Made by a program: the position numbers and the translations under genes
Shown here: in pieces, positions 53,138 through 62,341 of the stretch
Layout of the letters: each line of letters opens with the position of its first letter
How positions within the stretch are numbered: position 1 is the stretch's first letter
Notes under the pieces: generated by a model
Seen by the model: the letters and a program-made list of their open reading frames with translations, nothing else
The model's database searches: none
Told to the model about the DNA's origin: nothing
From: FEN-1297 sp963843605
GTDB lineage: Bacteria; Bacteroidota; Ignavibacteria; Ignavibacteriales; Ignavibacteriaceae
Direction: 5' to 3'
NCBI GenBank assembly: GCA_963843605.1
Contig: CAWJLA010000002.1
Location: forward strand, 310,001 to 374,000
DNA length: 64,000 nucleotides

Positions 53138-54433
53138 TCATGCTTTTTCTTTAGATATAATAATATCGGCAGTTGTTCTACCGCTCTTGACCGCGCTCTC
53201 AATTGTTGAAGGAAGACCGGTATCCGTCCAGTCTCCTGCAAGCAGAAAATTTTCGAAAGGTGTTTCGTTAGATGGTCTTTTGTTTATTATTGATTTTGAT
53301 GGAATAAACGTAGCCCGTTTTTCTTTAATTATTTTGTGCGCAAGAATATTTTCTCTTTTTATAAAAGTATATTTCAGTATCTCTTCGGCAGCTAAGTCAA
53401 AGATAATTTTTTTTTCTTCATCCATAAAACGGTCTGCATCGCTAATTACCAATGTAATATGTTCACCGTGATTAAATATCCAATGAATGGGAGACCCGAT
53501 TAACCCGTAAAACGGTTCGGTCAATAAATTTTCTTTAAGCCAAATATGAACCGTAAGGATTGAGGAGTATTTAAGTTCAAGTTTTAATTCAAGTATTTTA
53601 TCTTTTTTAATTCTGTTAAATGCGTACAGAGGTATCGATGAAATAACAAAATCAAAGTCATTGAAAGTTTCCCCGGATGTTATCACTTTCTTTATGTTCG
53701 TCCCGGAAGACTTTAATTCTTTTACTGTTTTCCCGAAGTAAATTTCTCCTCCGGCAGAGCGAATAAATTCTTCCGCATTATTGCAATAAGTTTCCGAAAG
53801 CCCAATTTGGGGAATCAATATCGTGGCTGCGTTATTACCTTTGAAAAAAATTTCCATTAATATATCTGCGAATATTTTTGCAGAAGCTTTTTTCTTATTT
53901 GTATTAAGCGCTCCTACTATCAGAATATCCCAAAAAGAATTAATTGCGTTTTCACTCTGATTTTCTTTAAGAAGCCAATCTTCAACAGACATTCGTTCCA
54001 AATCTTTTTTTGAATACAGCGGAAGTTTAGTAAAAAAAGCTGCCAGCCTTAATTTATCTTCGATCGTGAATGCTTTATAACCGATAAGTGCGAACAATAA
54101 ATTTACAGGATAGGGCAAATCAGCAGCAGATAACGGTAAGAGTTTTAGATTTTCTTTTAGGAAATTAATGCTGAGTCGATCTTGTTTTATTATTTTGTCT
54201 CCAGCACCAATTTCATTAATAAAATCAAGTGTATATTTATAACAGCCCATTAAGATATGCTGACCGTTGTCAATCACCGTCCCGTATTTTTTATCTTTTA
54301 ACGAATATGCACGGCCGCCTAATTTGTTAGATGATTCAAGCAGAGTTACTTTGAATCCGGCTTTGGTAAGATAAACGGCGGAAGTCAGTCCGGCAAAACC
54401 TCCCCCGATAATTAGACATTTTTTTCCCATCAA
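53138..54433 (-). CDS. hpnE: Hydroxysqualene dehydroxylase
   Basis: This 431-residue FAD-dependent amine-oxidase-fold protein has GGGFAGLTSAVYL (about 9-21), the HpnE-typical DNGQHILMGCYKYT (about 57-70) and the C-terminal FAD motif LAGDWTDTGLPSTIESAVKSGR. HpnE reduces hydroxysqualene to squalene, the last step of the HpnCDE route from farnesyl diphosphate. It overlaps hpnD by 4 bp (ATGA). Confidence 0.9.
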   Translation of the reverse strand: MMGKKCLIIGGGFAGLTSAVYLTKAGFKVTLLESSNKLGGRAYSLKDKKYGTVIDNGQHILMGCYKYTLDFINEIGAGDKIIKQDRLSINFLKENLKLLPLSAADLPYPVNLLFALIGYKAFTIEDKLRLAAFFTKLPLYSKKDLERMSVEDWLLKENQSENAINSFWDILIVGALNTNKKKASAKIFADILMEIFFKGNNAATILIPQIGLSETYCNNAEEFIRSAGGEIYFGKTVKELKSSGTNIKKVITSGETFNDFDFVISSIPLYAFNRIKKDKILELKLELKYSSILTVHIWLKENLLTEPFYGLIGSPIHWIFNHGEHITLVISDADRFMDEEKKIIFDLAAEEILKYTFIKRENILAHKIIKEKRATFIPSKSIINKRPSNETPFENFLLAGDWTDTGLPSTIESAVKSGRTTADIIISKEKA

Positions 54434-55272
54434 TAAACTAAACTATACTTTGCCCATACGCCCAGCGCTATTCCCACTTTTTCAATTTTCGGAACTTTTA
54501 TTGTATTGTGGAAAATATCGTAATTTGCATCAATGATTCTCTCGAGCAGTTTATGATAAATATGCTGCATAGCCCGGGCGGCAAACATAGAATATTTATC
54601 GTCGAGATCTAGGTTTTCCGTTGCAAGATTAAAAAACGATTCGGCCCTCTTTGCTTCATATTTCATAAGTGCCGTAAAATTTTCGTTGTAGTTCTCGCTG
54701 AATATATCCTGGTCGGTATAAGAATAATTTTTCAGGTCTTCCTGAGGGAGATAAATTCGTCCTCTTTGAGAATCTTTTTTTATGTCTCTCAAAATATTAG
54801 TCAGTTGCAGAGCAATACCGAGATCTACGGCAAAGTCTTTAGCCGATTTATGTTTGTATCCGAAAATTTCAATACACATAAGTCCGACAGTAGAAGCAAC
54901 GCGGTAGCAGTATAATTTCAGATCTTCAAAACTTAAATACCTGTTTACCTGAAGATCCATTTCCATTCCTTTTAACAGTTCGAAGAACGGATCAAGCGGT
55001 ATATTAAACTGTGAAATTGTTTTGCCCAGTTTATTTAATAAAGTATAATCCGAATATCCGTTAATGGATTTTTCCAGTTCAATCCGCCATTTATGCAGTT
55101 TTGCATATTTTAAATCCAGCGGCTCATTTTCTTCGTCGACAATATCGTCAGTTTGGCGGCAGAACGCATAGAGTGTATTCATCGCATCACGTTTTTCATT
55201 CGGAAGTAAATTGAACGCGTAATAAAAACTGCTCTTACTTCTTTTTGCTATTTCTTTTGCCGTATCTATCAT
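54430..55272 (-). CDS. hpnD: Presqualene diphosphate synthase
   Basis: This 280-residue squalene/phytoene synthase family protein has two Asp-rich magnesium sites: FCRQTDDIVDEE (about 33-44) and LTNILRDIKKDSQRGRIYLP. HpnD joins two farnesyl diphosphates to presqualene diphosphate. It overlaps hpnC and hpnE by 4 bp each, indicating a tightly coupled three-gene operon. Confidence 0.9.
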   Translation of the reverse strand: MIDTAKEIAKRSKSSFYYAFNLLPNEKRDAMNTLYAFCRQTDDIVDEENEPLDLKYAKLHKWRIELEKSINGYSDYTLLNKLGKTISQFNIPLDPFFELLKGMEMDLQVNRYLSFEDLKLYCYRVASTVGLMCIEIFGYKHKSAKDFAVDLGIALQLTNILRDIKKDSQRGRIYLPQEDLKNYSYTDQDIFSENYNENFTALMKYEAKRAESFFNLATENLDLDDKYSMFAARAMQHIYHKLLERIIDANYDIFHNTIKVPKIEKVGIALGVWAKYSLVY

Positions 55273-56156
55273 TTTATTATCGCTTTTAACAATAGGAATA
55301 TAAAATCCTTTTTACTCAACTCCGGACGATTATTAAACACATCGAAGTTATTATTTTTTAGTTTACTAAGAATTGACTCGCCGCTTAAAACCGTCCATTT
55401 AATTTCCAATTTTAACAAGCCTTTGAGGAAGGGATACAATTTTTTCCCTTCGTCAAAAAGACGCTGAGTTCTGTTAATATTGAACTCCAACAACTTCTTT
55501 AAATTAAGATTATTTTCCTTTAACTCAAACATATTTTCAATAACACCGAATTTTTCCATCTCGTCGCCAGGCAGATAAATCCTTCCCTTTCGTAAGTCGA
55601 TGCCGGTGTCCTGTAAAAAATTTGTTAGCTGCAAAGCTGTACATATATTATCAGAGTATTTCATGGCTTCAGAATCGGTTATTCCGAAGAGCAGTAATAT
55701 TAGTCTTCCAACAGGGTCGGCAGAATTTTTACAATATGCAAGCACTTCATCGAAATTTTTGTATCGTTTCTTTACCACGTCCTGCTTGAAAGCTTTAAGC
55801 AAGTCAATAAATAATTCAGGCTGTAAATTTTTCTCAGTGATAGTGGAATATAATGCAAATTCAAACGGCGATGCAAACTTCTTATTTAATAAAGCGGTAA
55901 ATCTTTCCTCGAACCTGCCGAGCTTTTCCAATCTTTCCTCAGATGTATTTTCTCCTTCGTCTGCCATATCATCTGCGGTACGGGCGAACCAATAAATTAC
56001 GGCTACATGTTTACGCAGTTTTTCAGGAATAAGAAATGAGACAACCGGAAAATTCTCATAATGATTTTTCGCAAAATCCAGACAATGTTTATAAGCCTTC
56101 TCTTTGTCTGATTCGGTAAATTCATAAATTTCAGATTCATTCCGGCTTTGGTTCAT
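55269..56156 (-). CDS. hpnC: Hydroxysqualene synthase
   Basis: This squalene/phytoene synthase family protein of about 295 residues has ARTADDMADEGENTSEERL and LTNFLQDTGIDLRKGRIYLP, the two Asp-rich motifs. HpnC converts presqualene diphosphate to hydroxysqualene. The start at 56156 is chosen because AAGAGAT lies just before it; an in-frame ATG at 56195 has no such signal. First gene of hpnCDE. Confidence 0.88.
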   Translation of the reverse strand: MNQSRNESEIYEFTESDKEKAYKHCLDFAKNHYENFPVVSFLIPEKLRKHVAVIYWFARTADDMADEGENTSEERLEKLGRFEERFTALLNKKFASPFEFALYSTITEKNLQPELFIDLLKAFKQDVVKKRYKNFDEVLAYCKNSADPVGRLILLLFGITDSEAMKYSDNICTALQLTNFLQDTGIDLRKGRIYLPGDEMEKFGVIENMFELKENNLNLKKLLEFNINRTQRLFDEGKKLYPFLKGLLKLEIKWTVLSGESILSKLKNNNFDVFNNRPELSKKDFIFLLLKAIIK

Positions 56157-56195
56157 TTTATCTCTTAGAATATTATAACAAGTTTTATCCGGCAT

Positions 56196-56631
56196 TACGT
56201 TAACTTAAATAATTTATATTACTTATGACCTTCATATTTATAAAAAAAGATTTTCCATTAAAATTATTAACTCCCTCTTATAAAAGCTAAGATTCGTCCG
56301 AAATTGTACTGATTTTTCCGGTAACAACGATCCTGAAGATTGCTGAATTTTGTCAATCAAATCCGAGGTAATTTTAACCATAAATAAAACGTTCTAGATG
56401 GAGTACCAATTTATATTTTGTTATATAAAAATTAAATAATTAAATTAGTTGCATAAAAATAATACATTTTGAACATCTTATGAATTTAATTTCAGTATAT
56501 ACAAAGTTTGCCACTCACACATCCTTTTCTCTGATTTCCGGATTCTTTTATTAGATAATCCCGGAATTCAAATCTGATTTTCATCATACAATAAATTAAA
56601 CAAATATTAAACCGAAGACTAAGATATCTCC
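56196..56631. other. Intergenic region between divergent hpnC and prfC
   Basis: 436 bp, AT-rich, carrying promoters for both divergent units. No tRNA, leader ORF or clear operator found. Confidence 0.4.
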
Positions 56632-58254
56632 ATGGCTAACTTAAAAGAAATAAACAGAAGAAGAACATTTGCTATTATATCCCATCCGGATGCAGGCAAA
56701 ACTACCTTAACCGAAAAATTCCTGCTATACGGCGGAGCTTTACAACTGGCAGGCTCCGTTACTGCAAGGAAGAATCAAAGATCCTCCACATCCGACTGGA
56801 TGGAATTGGAAAAGAAAAGGGGGATTTCAATCAGTTCAACGGTTCTTCAATTCGACTACAAAGATTATAAAATTAATCTTCTTGACACACCCGGTCACGA
56901 AGATTTTTCCGAGGACACGTACAGGGTTTTGACGGCAGTTGATGCCGTAGTGATGGTAATAGACGCGGCAAAAGGAATTGAAGCACAGACAAGAAAACTA
57001 TTTGAAGTCTGCCGAAAGAGAGCCATTCCGATATTCACATTCATAAACAAATTAGACCGGCCGACATTGGAACCCCTTACGCTCCTAGATGAAATAGAAA
57101 GCGTTTTGGGAATCGGTGCTTTTCCTATGAATTATCCACTTGGAACCGGAATTGATTTTAAGGGAGTATTCGACCGCCTAGAAAAGCAATTACATTTTTT
57201 TGAAAAGACTACCGGCGGATCATTTAAAGCACCTGTTTCCGTAATGGATATTTCAGATCCGATCGTAAAAGAAAAACTCAGTCAGAATAATTATGAAAAG
57301 CTTGTTGAAGAACTTGAAATGCTTGATACGGCGGGTGAACAATTCAGCACAGAAAAAATTCTTGATGGCTCACTTACCCCGGTTTTCTTCGGCAGCGCAA
57401 TGAATAATTTCGGAGTACAGCTTATATTGGACGGGTTTCTAAAATATGCAGTTCCCCCCTCTCCCAGAACAAGCAGTATCGGAGAAATTAATCCGGAGAA
57501 GGATGTTTTCTCTGGTTTTATTTTCAAGATTCAGGCAAACATGGATCCGAAACACCGCGACAGGATTGCCTTCTTGAGAATTTGCTCCGGTAAATTTACC
57601 AGGGATATGCAGGCATTTCATGTAAAGAGCGGTAAAAAGATTAGATTATCTAATTCTCAAAAGATTTTCGGCCAGGAAAGAGTTACTGTCGACGAAGCTT
57701 ACCCAGGCGACATAATAGGATTTGTCGGCAATTCAAATTTTGGAATAGGCGATACTATATCAGAGGATCAGTCGATCTTATTTAACGAAATACCAAAGTT
57801 TGCACCTGAGCATTTTGTTTTCCTGCATAATCCCAACCCGTCAAATTACAAAAAATTCCGCGACGGTCTGGACCAGTTATTACAGGAAGGTGTAATCCAA
57901 GCATTCTTTCCGAATAACTCGTATCAAAAGGTTCCGGTGTTAGGTGCGGTAGGACCGCTGCAGTTTGAGGTAGTTCAGTATCGGCTCGAAGATGAATACG
58001 GTGCCGAGTCGCGGATGGAACAAACAAATTGGAAAGTAATGAGATGGGTAAATCCCGAAATAGATAATGAACGGGTAAACAAAATACTTCTCCCCGCAGG
58101 TGCAGCATGGGCTGCTGACACTGAGCAAAGAAAAATAATCCTATTTACAAGCGAATGGTCGTTAAATTATTTTTTAGAGAAAAGTTCTGACGTCGAGTTA
58201 AGCGATGTTCCTTTTGATTCGGAAATAACCGAATTAAAGAAAACGGGCAGCTAA
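56632..58254 (+). CDS. prfC: Peptide chain release factor 3
   Basis: This 540-residue translational GTPase has G1 SHPDAGKTTL (about 17-26), G2 RGISISST, G3 DTPGHEDF (about 83-90) and G4 NKLD (about 138-141), then EF-G-like domain 2 and the RF3 C-terminal domain (PVLGAVGPLQFEVVQYRLEDEYGAE). It recycles RF1/RF2 after termination. Full-length; a single-gene unit ending at a hairpin. Confidence 0.96.
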   Translation: MANLKEINRRRTFAIISHPDAGKTTLTEKFLLYGGALQLAGSVTARKNQRSSTSDWMELEKKRGISISSTVLQFDYKDYKINLLDTPGHEDFSEDTYRVLTAVDAVVMVIDAAKGIEAQTRKLFEVCRKRAIPIFTFINKLDRPTLEPLTLLDEIESVLGIGAFPMNYPLGTGIDFKGVFDRLEKQLHFFEKTTGGSFKAPVSVMDISDPIVKEKLSQNNYEKLVEELEMLDTAGEQFSTEKILDGSLTPVFFGSAMNNFGVQLILDGFLKYAVPPSPRTSSIGEINPEKDVFSGFIFKIQANMDPKHRDRIAFLRICSGKFTRDMQAFHVKSGKKIRLSNSQKIFGQERVTVDEAYPGDIIGFVGNSNFGIGDTISEDQSILFNEIPKFAPEHFVFLHNPNPSNYKKFRDGLDQLLQEGVIQAFFPNNSYQKVPVLGAVGPLQFEVVQYRLEDEYGAESRMEQTNWKVMRWVNPEIDNERVNKILLPAGAAWAADTEQRKIILFTSEWSLNYFLEKSSDVELSDVPFDSEITELKKTGS

Positions 58255-58273
58255 ATTATAAACTGCCCGATTT
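58241..58273. terminator. Hairpin at the prfC stop, convergent with TonB receptor gene
   Basis: CGGGCAG / CTGCCCG (7 bp, extended by AAA/TTT with one bulge); the loop contains the prfC stop codon region. It lies between convergent genes. The downstream T-tract is short. Confidence 0.6.
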
Positions 58274-58324
58274 AATCATCATACTTTAACTTATATAACA
58301 GGATTTTATTAGTTTAAGGATATT

Positions 58325-60748
58325 CTAGATTTCTTCCCCGCCGAAACCATTATCGGGCTGATCATTTGTCGGCTTATCTTCATTTTTATAATTATTAAAG
58401 TTGTACCTAACGTTAATCATAACAACAGGAGCCTGACGTGTAAATGTTGTATGCGTTGTAAGATTTGTGCCCTGAGAATAAAAATCATATTTCCCTGTTC
58501 CCAAAAGATCTCTTATTTGAAGAGTAATAGACAAATTCTTCTGAATTATATCATGCTTGACGGCGAGATCCGTCATAAAGAAGCCTTCCCGTTTCCCCTG
58601 AGATGAAACGGTCGGACTGTTATATCTGACATTAAACTGAATAGTAGTTGAAGCAGATATTTTAAAACCGTTGCTGATTCTTGTCGACCAATTAAAACTT
58701 TCACGGGCAAAGGACTCGTCGAAGATAACACCGTCGATCTTATAGTTATAAAGATTTCCCATCAAATTTACGTCCCAAAATTTCAGCGGATCGTAAGTAA
58801 TCATAAATTCTGATCCCAGTGAATAATCCGTTCCGACGTTATCGAAAGAAGTCAAAGTTACATTCGGAGAATATACTGATCGTAAGTGTTCGATTTTGTT
58901 ATGATTTATTCTGTAATAAAAATCGTTTGAAAATGAAATTCCGCCGAAGAATGTTTGAAATCCGTAGTCGTACGAATCGATAAATTCGGGCAGCAAAGAA
59001 GGATTCCCGATTCTAACGTTATTTGCATCCGTCCATGAATAAAAAGGTTCAAGTTCCCAGCCGTGAGGTCTGTCGATTCTTTTCGTATAGCTCAGCATCA
59101 TCTGAGTTTCTTCCGTGAATTTGTACGAGGCATGAATTGACGGGAAATAATCCCATCTGTCGATTGAGAAGTTCTGATTTTTATCCGTTAATTTGATTGT
59201 CCGGAAAGTGTATTCGGCTCTGGCTCCGCCTTGAAAACCGAGATTACTCCAGTTATCCGAGTATATTGAATATACTGCCAGGCTGCTGATATTATAATCT
59301 ATATTGTTGCTGTAATCTGATTGATAATCATAAATTCCGGTTTGAGCATTGAACTGGTATAATTTAGTAATATCCTTAGAGAGCCTCATTTCTCCCTGCG
59401 AGCCGGCTTCAAATTTTCTTGTTTCCCCTAACGGCAACGTATAATCAATTTTGCTTCTCAGTCTAGAGCCAGGTCCGGATTCTGTAGTTTTTTTACCGTC
59501 GATTTGAATTTCATTTTGAATATCGGCATTTAAATTCGATTCATCCGAATTATTATGTCCGAAGAAAAAGTCGCCGGAAATTTCATGACCTTCAGTTAAG
59601 AATTTATGCGAATAGCTGGAATGGAAGGCAAAAAAAGATCCGGTCCGGTCATTCTCCGTGCGGCTAAGATACAAAATATTTTGAGGATCGTTGAGCGACC
59701 ACTCATTATAGTTTAAAATTGTATTATTTATTTGATCACGCGTTCCGAATCTGCCGCCGAAACTAATCAGGTCGTTTTCACTTAAATTAAAATCTACACC
59801 TCCCCTCAGCCCGAACGAAATTCTTCCCCGGTCCCGGCTGCCGTTAGAATTAACAAAAGAAGTGTTATCCTCATAGAAAAATTGTTTCTCTTCGTTTCTT
59901 GATCCCGGAAAACTGCGGCGGTTATAATCCATACCGAAATTATAATTCATAGAAGAGTTTTTTTGCTCGAATAAAAAATCTCCGCCGTATTTATTATTTA
60001 ATCCTACGTTTGCATTTGCAATACCGCTGAGACCGAAATTTTGATTTTTTTTCATTATGATATTAATTATTCCCGCATTGCCTTCCGGATCGTATTTGGC
60101 GGAAGGATTAGTTATAATTTCCAGGTTCTTAATAGAACTTGCGGGTATTTGCTGAAGCGCATCCTGCGCATCCATCACTGTTGGTCTGCCGTCAATTAAT
60201 ACGGTAAAATTTGAGCTACCCCTCAAACTCACGTTTCCGTCTACATCTACCGTTATGGAAGGTATATTCTCAAGAATGTCAGCAACATTTCCCGAGACCG
60301 CTGTTTGCATTTGATCAACGTCTATTACTTTTTTATCGATTTTATAGGTAACAGGAGATCTTTCGCCCTGCACTATAACATTTTGAAGACTGACAGCAGA
60401 GGGTTTAATATAAATGAAGCCGAAATCAATTTTATTTCTCGAAGCCGTAATGTTAATATTCTTAAAAGTTTTTTTTCCATAGCCTATAAATTGAACATTA
60501 AGGAAATAATTACCTTCTTTTACTCCGGTTAATAAAAATATTCCGTTTTTATTTGAAACTGTTCCGGTTACCTGAATACTGTCCTTCTCATTAAAAAGAA
60601 TAATATTGGCGTATTCCACAGGTGTTTTGGCATTAAAATCCAAAATTTTTCCGGTAATTGAACCTTCGTTTTTTTTTCCATCACGTATTTGAGCAGTTGT
60701 TACAAAAGAAAAGGAGAACAGAAAAATGATAAATAGACCTAATTTCAT
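58325..60748 (-). CDS. TonB-dependent outer-membrane receptor
   Basis: This 807-residue protein has a signal peptide (MKLGLFIIFLFSFSFVTTAQ), a carboxypeptidase-regulatory-like beta-sandwich (about 28-110; ITGKILDFNAKTPVEYANI), a plug domain (about 125-235; VSGNVADILENIPSITVDVDG, SIKNLEIITNPSAKYDPEGN) and a C-terminal beta-barrel of the OMP_b-brl_3 type. It imports or senses an unknown ligand using TonB energy; the TonB-ExbBD set at 7-9 kb could power it. It is divergent from cysE with no co-transcribed lipoprotein partner. Confidence 0.9.
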   Translation of the reverse strand: MKLGLFIIFLFSFSFVTTAQIRDGKKNEGSITGKILDFNAKTPVEYANIILFNEKDSIQVTGTVSNKNGIFLLTGVKEGNYFLNVQFIGYGKKTFKNINITASRNKIDFGFIYIKPSAVSLQNVIVQGERSPVTYKIDKKVIDVDQMQTAVSGNVADILENIPSITVDVDGNVSLRGSSNFTVLIDGRPTVMDAQDALQQIPASSIKNLEIITNPSAKYDPEGNAGIINIIMKKNQNFGLSGIANANVGLNNKYGGDFLFEQKNSSMNYNFGMDYNRRSFPGSRNEEKQFFYEDNTSFVNSNGSRDRGRISFGLRGGVDFNLSENDLISFGGRFGTRDQINNTILNYNEWSLNDPQNILYLSRTENDRTGSFFAFHSSYSHKFLTEGHEISGDFFFGHNNSDESNLNADIQNEIQIDGKKTTESGPGSRLRSKIDYTLPLGETRKFEAGSQGEMRLSKDITKLYQFNAQTGIYDYQSDYSNNIDYNISSLAVYSIYSDNWSNLGFQGGARAEYTFRTIKLTDKNQNFSIDRWDYFPSIHASYKFTEETQMMLSYTKRIDRPHGWELEPFYSWTDANNVRIGNPSLLPEFIDSYDYGFQTFFGGISFSNDFYYRINHNKIEHLRSVYSPNVTLTSFDNVGTDYSLGSEFMITYDPLKFWDVNLMGNLYNYKIDGVIFDESFARESFNWSTRISNGFKISASTTIQFNVRYNSPTVSSQGKREGFFMTDLAVKHDIIQKNLSITLQIRDLLGTGKYDFYSQGTNLTTHTTFTRQAPVVMINVRYNFNNYKNEDKPTNDQPDNGFGGEEI

Positions 60749-61163
60749 CTAAATACTTCCCCATTAAAAGATTATCAAAATATATATCAATACTTTGACA
60801 AATATAATTCAATAATAGTTTAATTAAAGTAAGGAAATTTAGAGATATTCTTATTGTATCCTAAATAATTTACATGATATTTTTCCGGTAATTTAGACTA
60901 TTCTCATCGTTCATAGGAAAAATTATTTTATGTCCCTTATACCGGTATAAAATATTTTAAACCGGGTATTTCAAATTTCATTCTTGTTGATAAGATTTTA
61001 TCGTATTAAATAAATCTTAGAAACATGTAATAAGGAGGACATAAAAAAGAAAAGGATATTTATTGTTCCAAACTTTTAATAAATTAATCAACCGGTAAAT
61101 TAAAGTTTCTCCAATTTATGTAAGCAGAGTTATCGGTGATATTTAAAATTAATCAGGCGCAAT
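60749..61163. other. Intergenic region upstream of cysE
   Basis: 415 bp between the divergent receptor and cysE. It contains a strong SD-like AAGGAGG near 61031 followed by ATAAAAAAGAAAAGG and a 12-codon frame with no cysteines and no normal start codon. Unlike cysK and the sulfite reductase operon, no Cys-rich leader precedes cysE. Confidence 0.45.
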
Positions 61164-62027
61164 ATGAACGATGAAATTATAAAAGAATCGGGTTATTCCG
61201 AATTTGCTGCAAGGATAATGGGCAAACGAGAAATGCATTCTTGCAATTCATCTTTAAAAAAAGACTCTATTGATTTTCTAGACGAGATGATAGACTTTCT
61301 TTTCCCGCATTTCTCCAATAAGATTTATTATTCATCCAAAGATATTCTGGCCGAGCTGCAGCTGCTTGAAAGGAATCTTATTTCCTTACTAAAAAAAAGG
61401 AACGGGAAAAGTGATAAAGAGACCGAGAGGATAGCTGCAGATTTTATGACCGGGATTCCCAAAGTACACGATATGATATGGGAAGATGCCGAGGCAATTT
61501 ATAAAGGCGATCCGGCGGCGGAAAGCGTTGACGAAGTAATATTGGCGTATCCTGGATTTATGGCAATTCTTATTTATCGTCTTGCTCATAAACTTTATAA
61601 ACTAGATATTCCGATAATTCCGAGAATTTTTACTGAACACGCTCATCAGATAACCGGGATAGACATTCACCCCGGAGCAGAAATCGGCTCACCGTTTTTT
61701 ATTGATCACGGCACCGGTATTGTAATCGGTGAGACTACAATTATAGGGAAAAATGTGAAAATTTATCAGGGAGTTACACTTGGTGCTCTCAGCGTGGATA
61801 AATCGCTGACGAATGTAAAACGACATCCTACTATTCAGGACGATGTTATTATATATTCACAGGCAGTAATTCTCGGCGGCAAAACTATCATTGGAAAAAA
61901 CAGTGTTATCGGCGGTAATGCATGGGTCACACAATCCGTTCCATCTAATTCAGTAGTTTACAGTAAAATTGAAGTAAAGGTGCGTACGAACGATGATTAT
62001 TTCGACACAATGGATTTTGTTATTTAG
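61164..62027 (+). CDS. cysE: Serine O-acetyltransferase
   Basis: This 287-residue protein has an N-terminal helical region (1-150) and a C-terminal left-handed beta-helix of hexapeptide repeats: DIHPGAEIGSPFFIDHGTGIVIGETTIIGKNV with the catalytic HG. Makes O-acetylserine, substrate of the cysK product encoded 300 bp downstream. Longer N-terminus than E. coli CysE, like the EpsC/plastid type. It ends without the usual C-terminal Ile-rich feedback tail being obvious. Confidence 0.93.
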   Translation: MNDEIIKESGYSEFAARIMGKREMHSCNSSLKKDSIDFLDEMIDFLFPHFSNKIYYSSKDILAELQLLERNLISLLKKRNGKSDKETERIAADFMTGIPKVHDMIWEDAEAIYKGDPAAESVDEVILAYPGFMAILIYRLAHKLYKLDIPIIPRIFTEHAHQITGIDIHPGAEIGSPFFIDHGTGIVIGETTIIGKNVKIYQGVTLGALSVDKSLTNVKRHPTIQDDVIIYSQAVILGGKTIIGKNSVIGGNAWVTQSVPSNSVVYSKIEVKVRTNDDYFDTMDFVI

Positions 62028-62064
62028 TATGTCTGCAAAAAAAATACGGCGTAATTTAGCGCAC

Positions 62065-62095
62065 TTGACTTACTGAATTCATTAATCTAGATTTG
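62065..62095 (+). promoter_or_regulatory. Bacteroidota-type promoter of the cysK leader
   Basis: TTG (62065-62067), a 20-nt spacer, TAGATTTG (62088-62095) match the same consensus as the promoter at 22542-22572. It would start transcripts near 62102, just before the third Cys-rich leader ORF. Confidence 0.65.
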
Positions 62096-62129
62096 GGTAA
62101 AATTATTGAATAAGAATAGAAATCTAAAA

Positions 62130-62204
62130 ATGAACCTCAAATACGAAACGGCAATTTGTTGTTGTAAAATTAAAATTTTTCTTCCTATGGAGGAAATTGC
62201 CTGA
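62130..62204 (+). CDS. Cys-rich leader peptide 3 (cysteine attenuator of cysK)
   Basis: This 24-codon ORF reads M N L K Y E T A I, then C C C, then K I K I F L P M E E I A and stop. Three adjacent TGT codons sit at positions 10-12. Near the end, ATGGAGG (62187-62193) can pair with CCTTCAT (62235-62241) in the terminator's 5' side. It lies 35 nt after a likely start site and 138 nt before cysK. Similar in plan, not in sequence, to leaders 1 and 2. Confidence 0.68.
   Translation: MNLKYETAICCCKIKIFLPMEEIA
62187..62193 (+). promoter_or_regulatory. Candidate antiterminator strand, leader 3
   Basis: ATGGAGG inside leader 3 pairs over 7 positions (one G-U) with CCTTCAT at 62235-62241 and shares TGGAGG with the terminator's 3' arm (62245-62250). 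It can also fold locally with TTTCTTCC just upstream. Confidence 0.45.
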
Positions 62205-62229
62205 TCATAATCATATTTTAAAATTAGAC

Positions 62230-62258
62230 AAAGCCCTTCATTTTTGGAGGGCTTTTTT
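62230..62258 (+). terminator. Attenuator terminator 3
   Basis: A 10-bp stem (AAAGCCCTTC / GGAGGGCTTT, one G-U) with a 6-nt loop, followed by TTTTTTG, between leader peptide 3 and cysK. Confidence 0.85.
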
Positions 62259-62341
62259 GTTTTATAGTGAAAAGAATAATCGCACGGAAGAAGATTACGT
62301 GAGTTTACAAAAATTCGTCAACATAAATAAAAGGAGAAGTC

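Noticed and set aside
57782..58108. Minus-strand ORF inside prfC
   Set aside because: A shadow of the strongly conserved RF3 C-terminal domain.
61031..61080. Possible leader peptide upstream of cysE
   Set aside because: It has a strong SD but the following frame opens with ATA, has 12 codons and no Cys, and no terminator follows.
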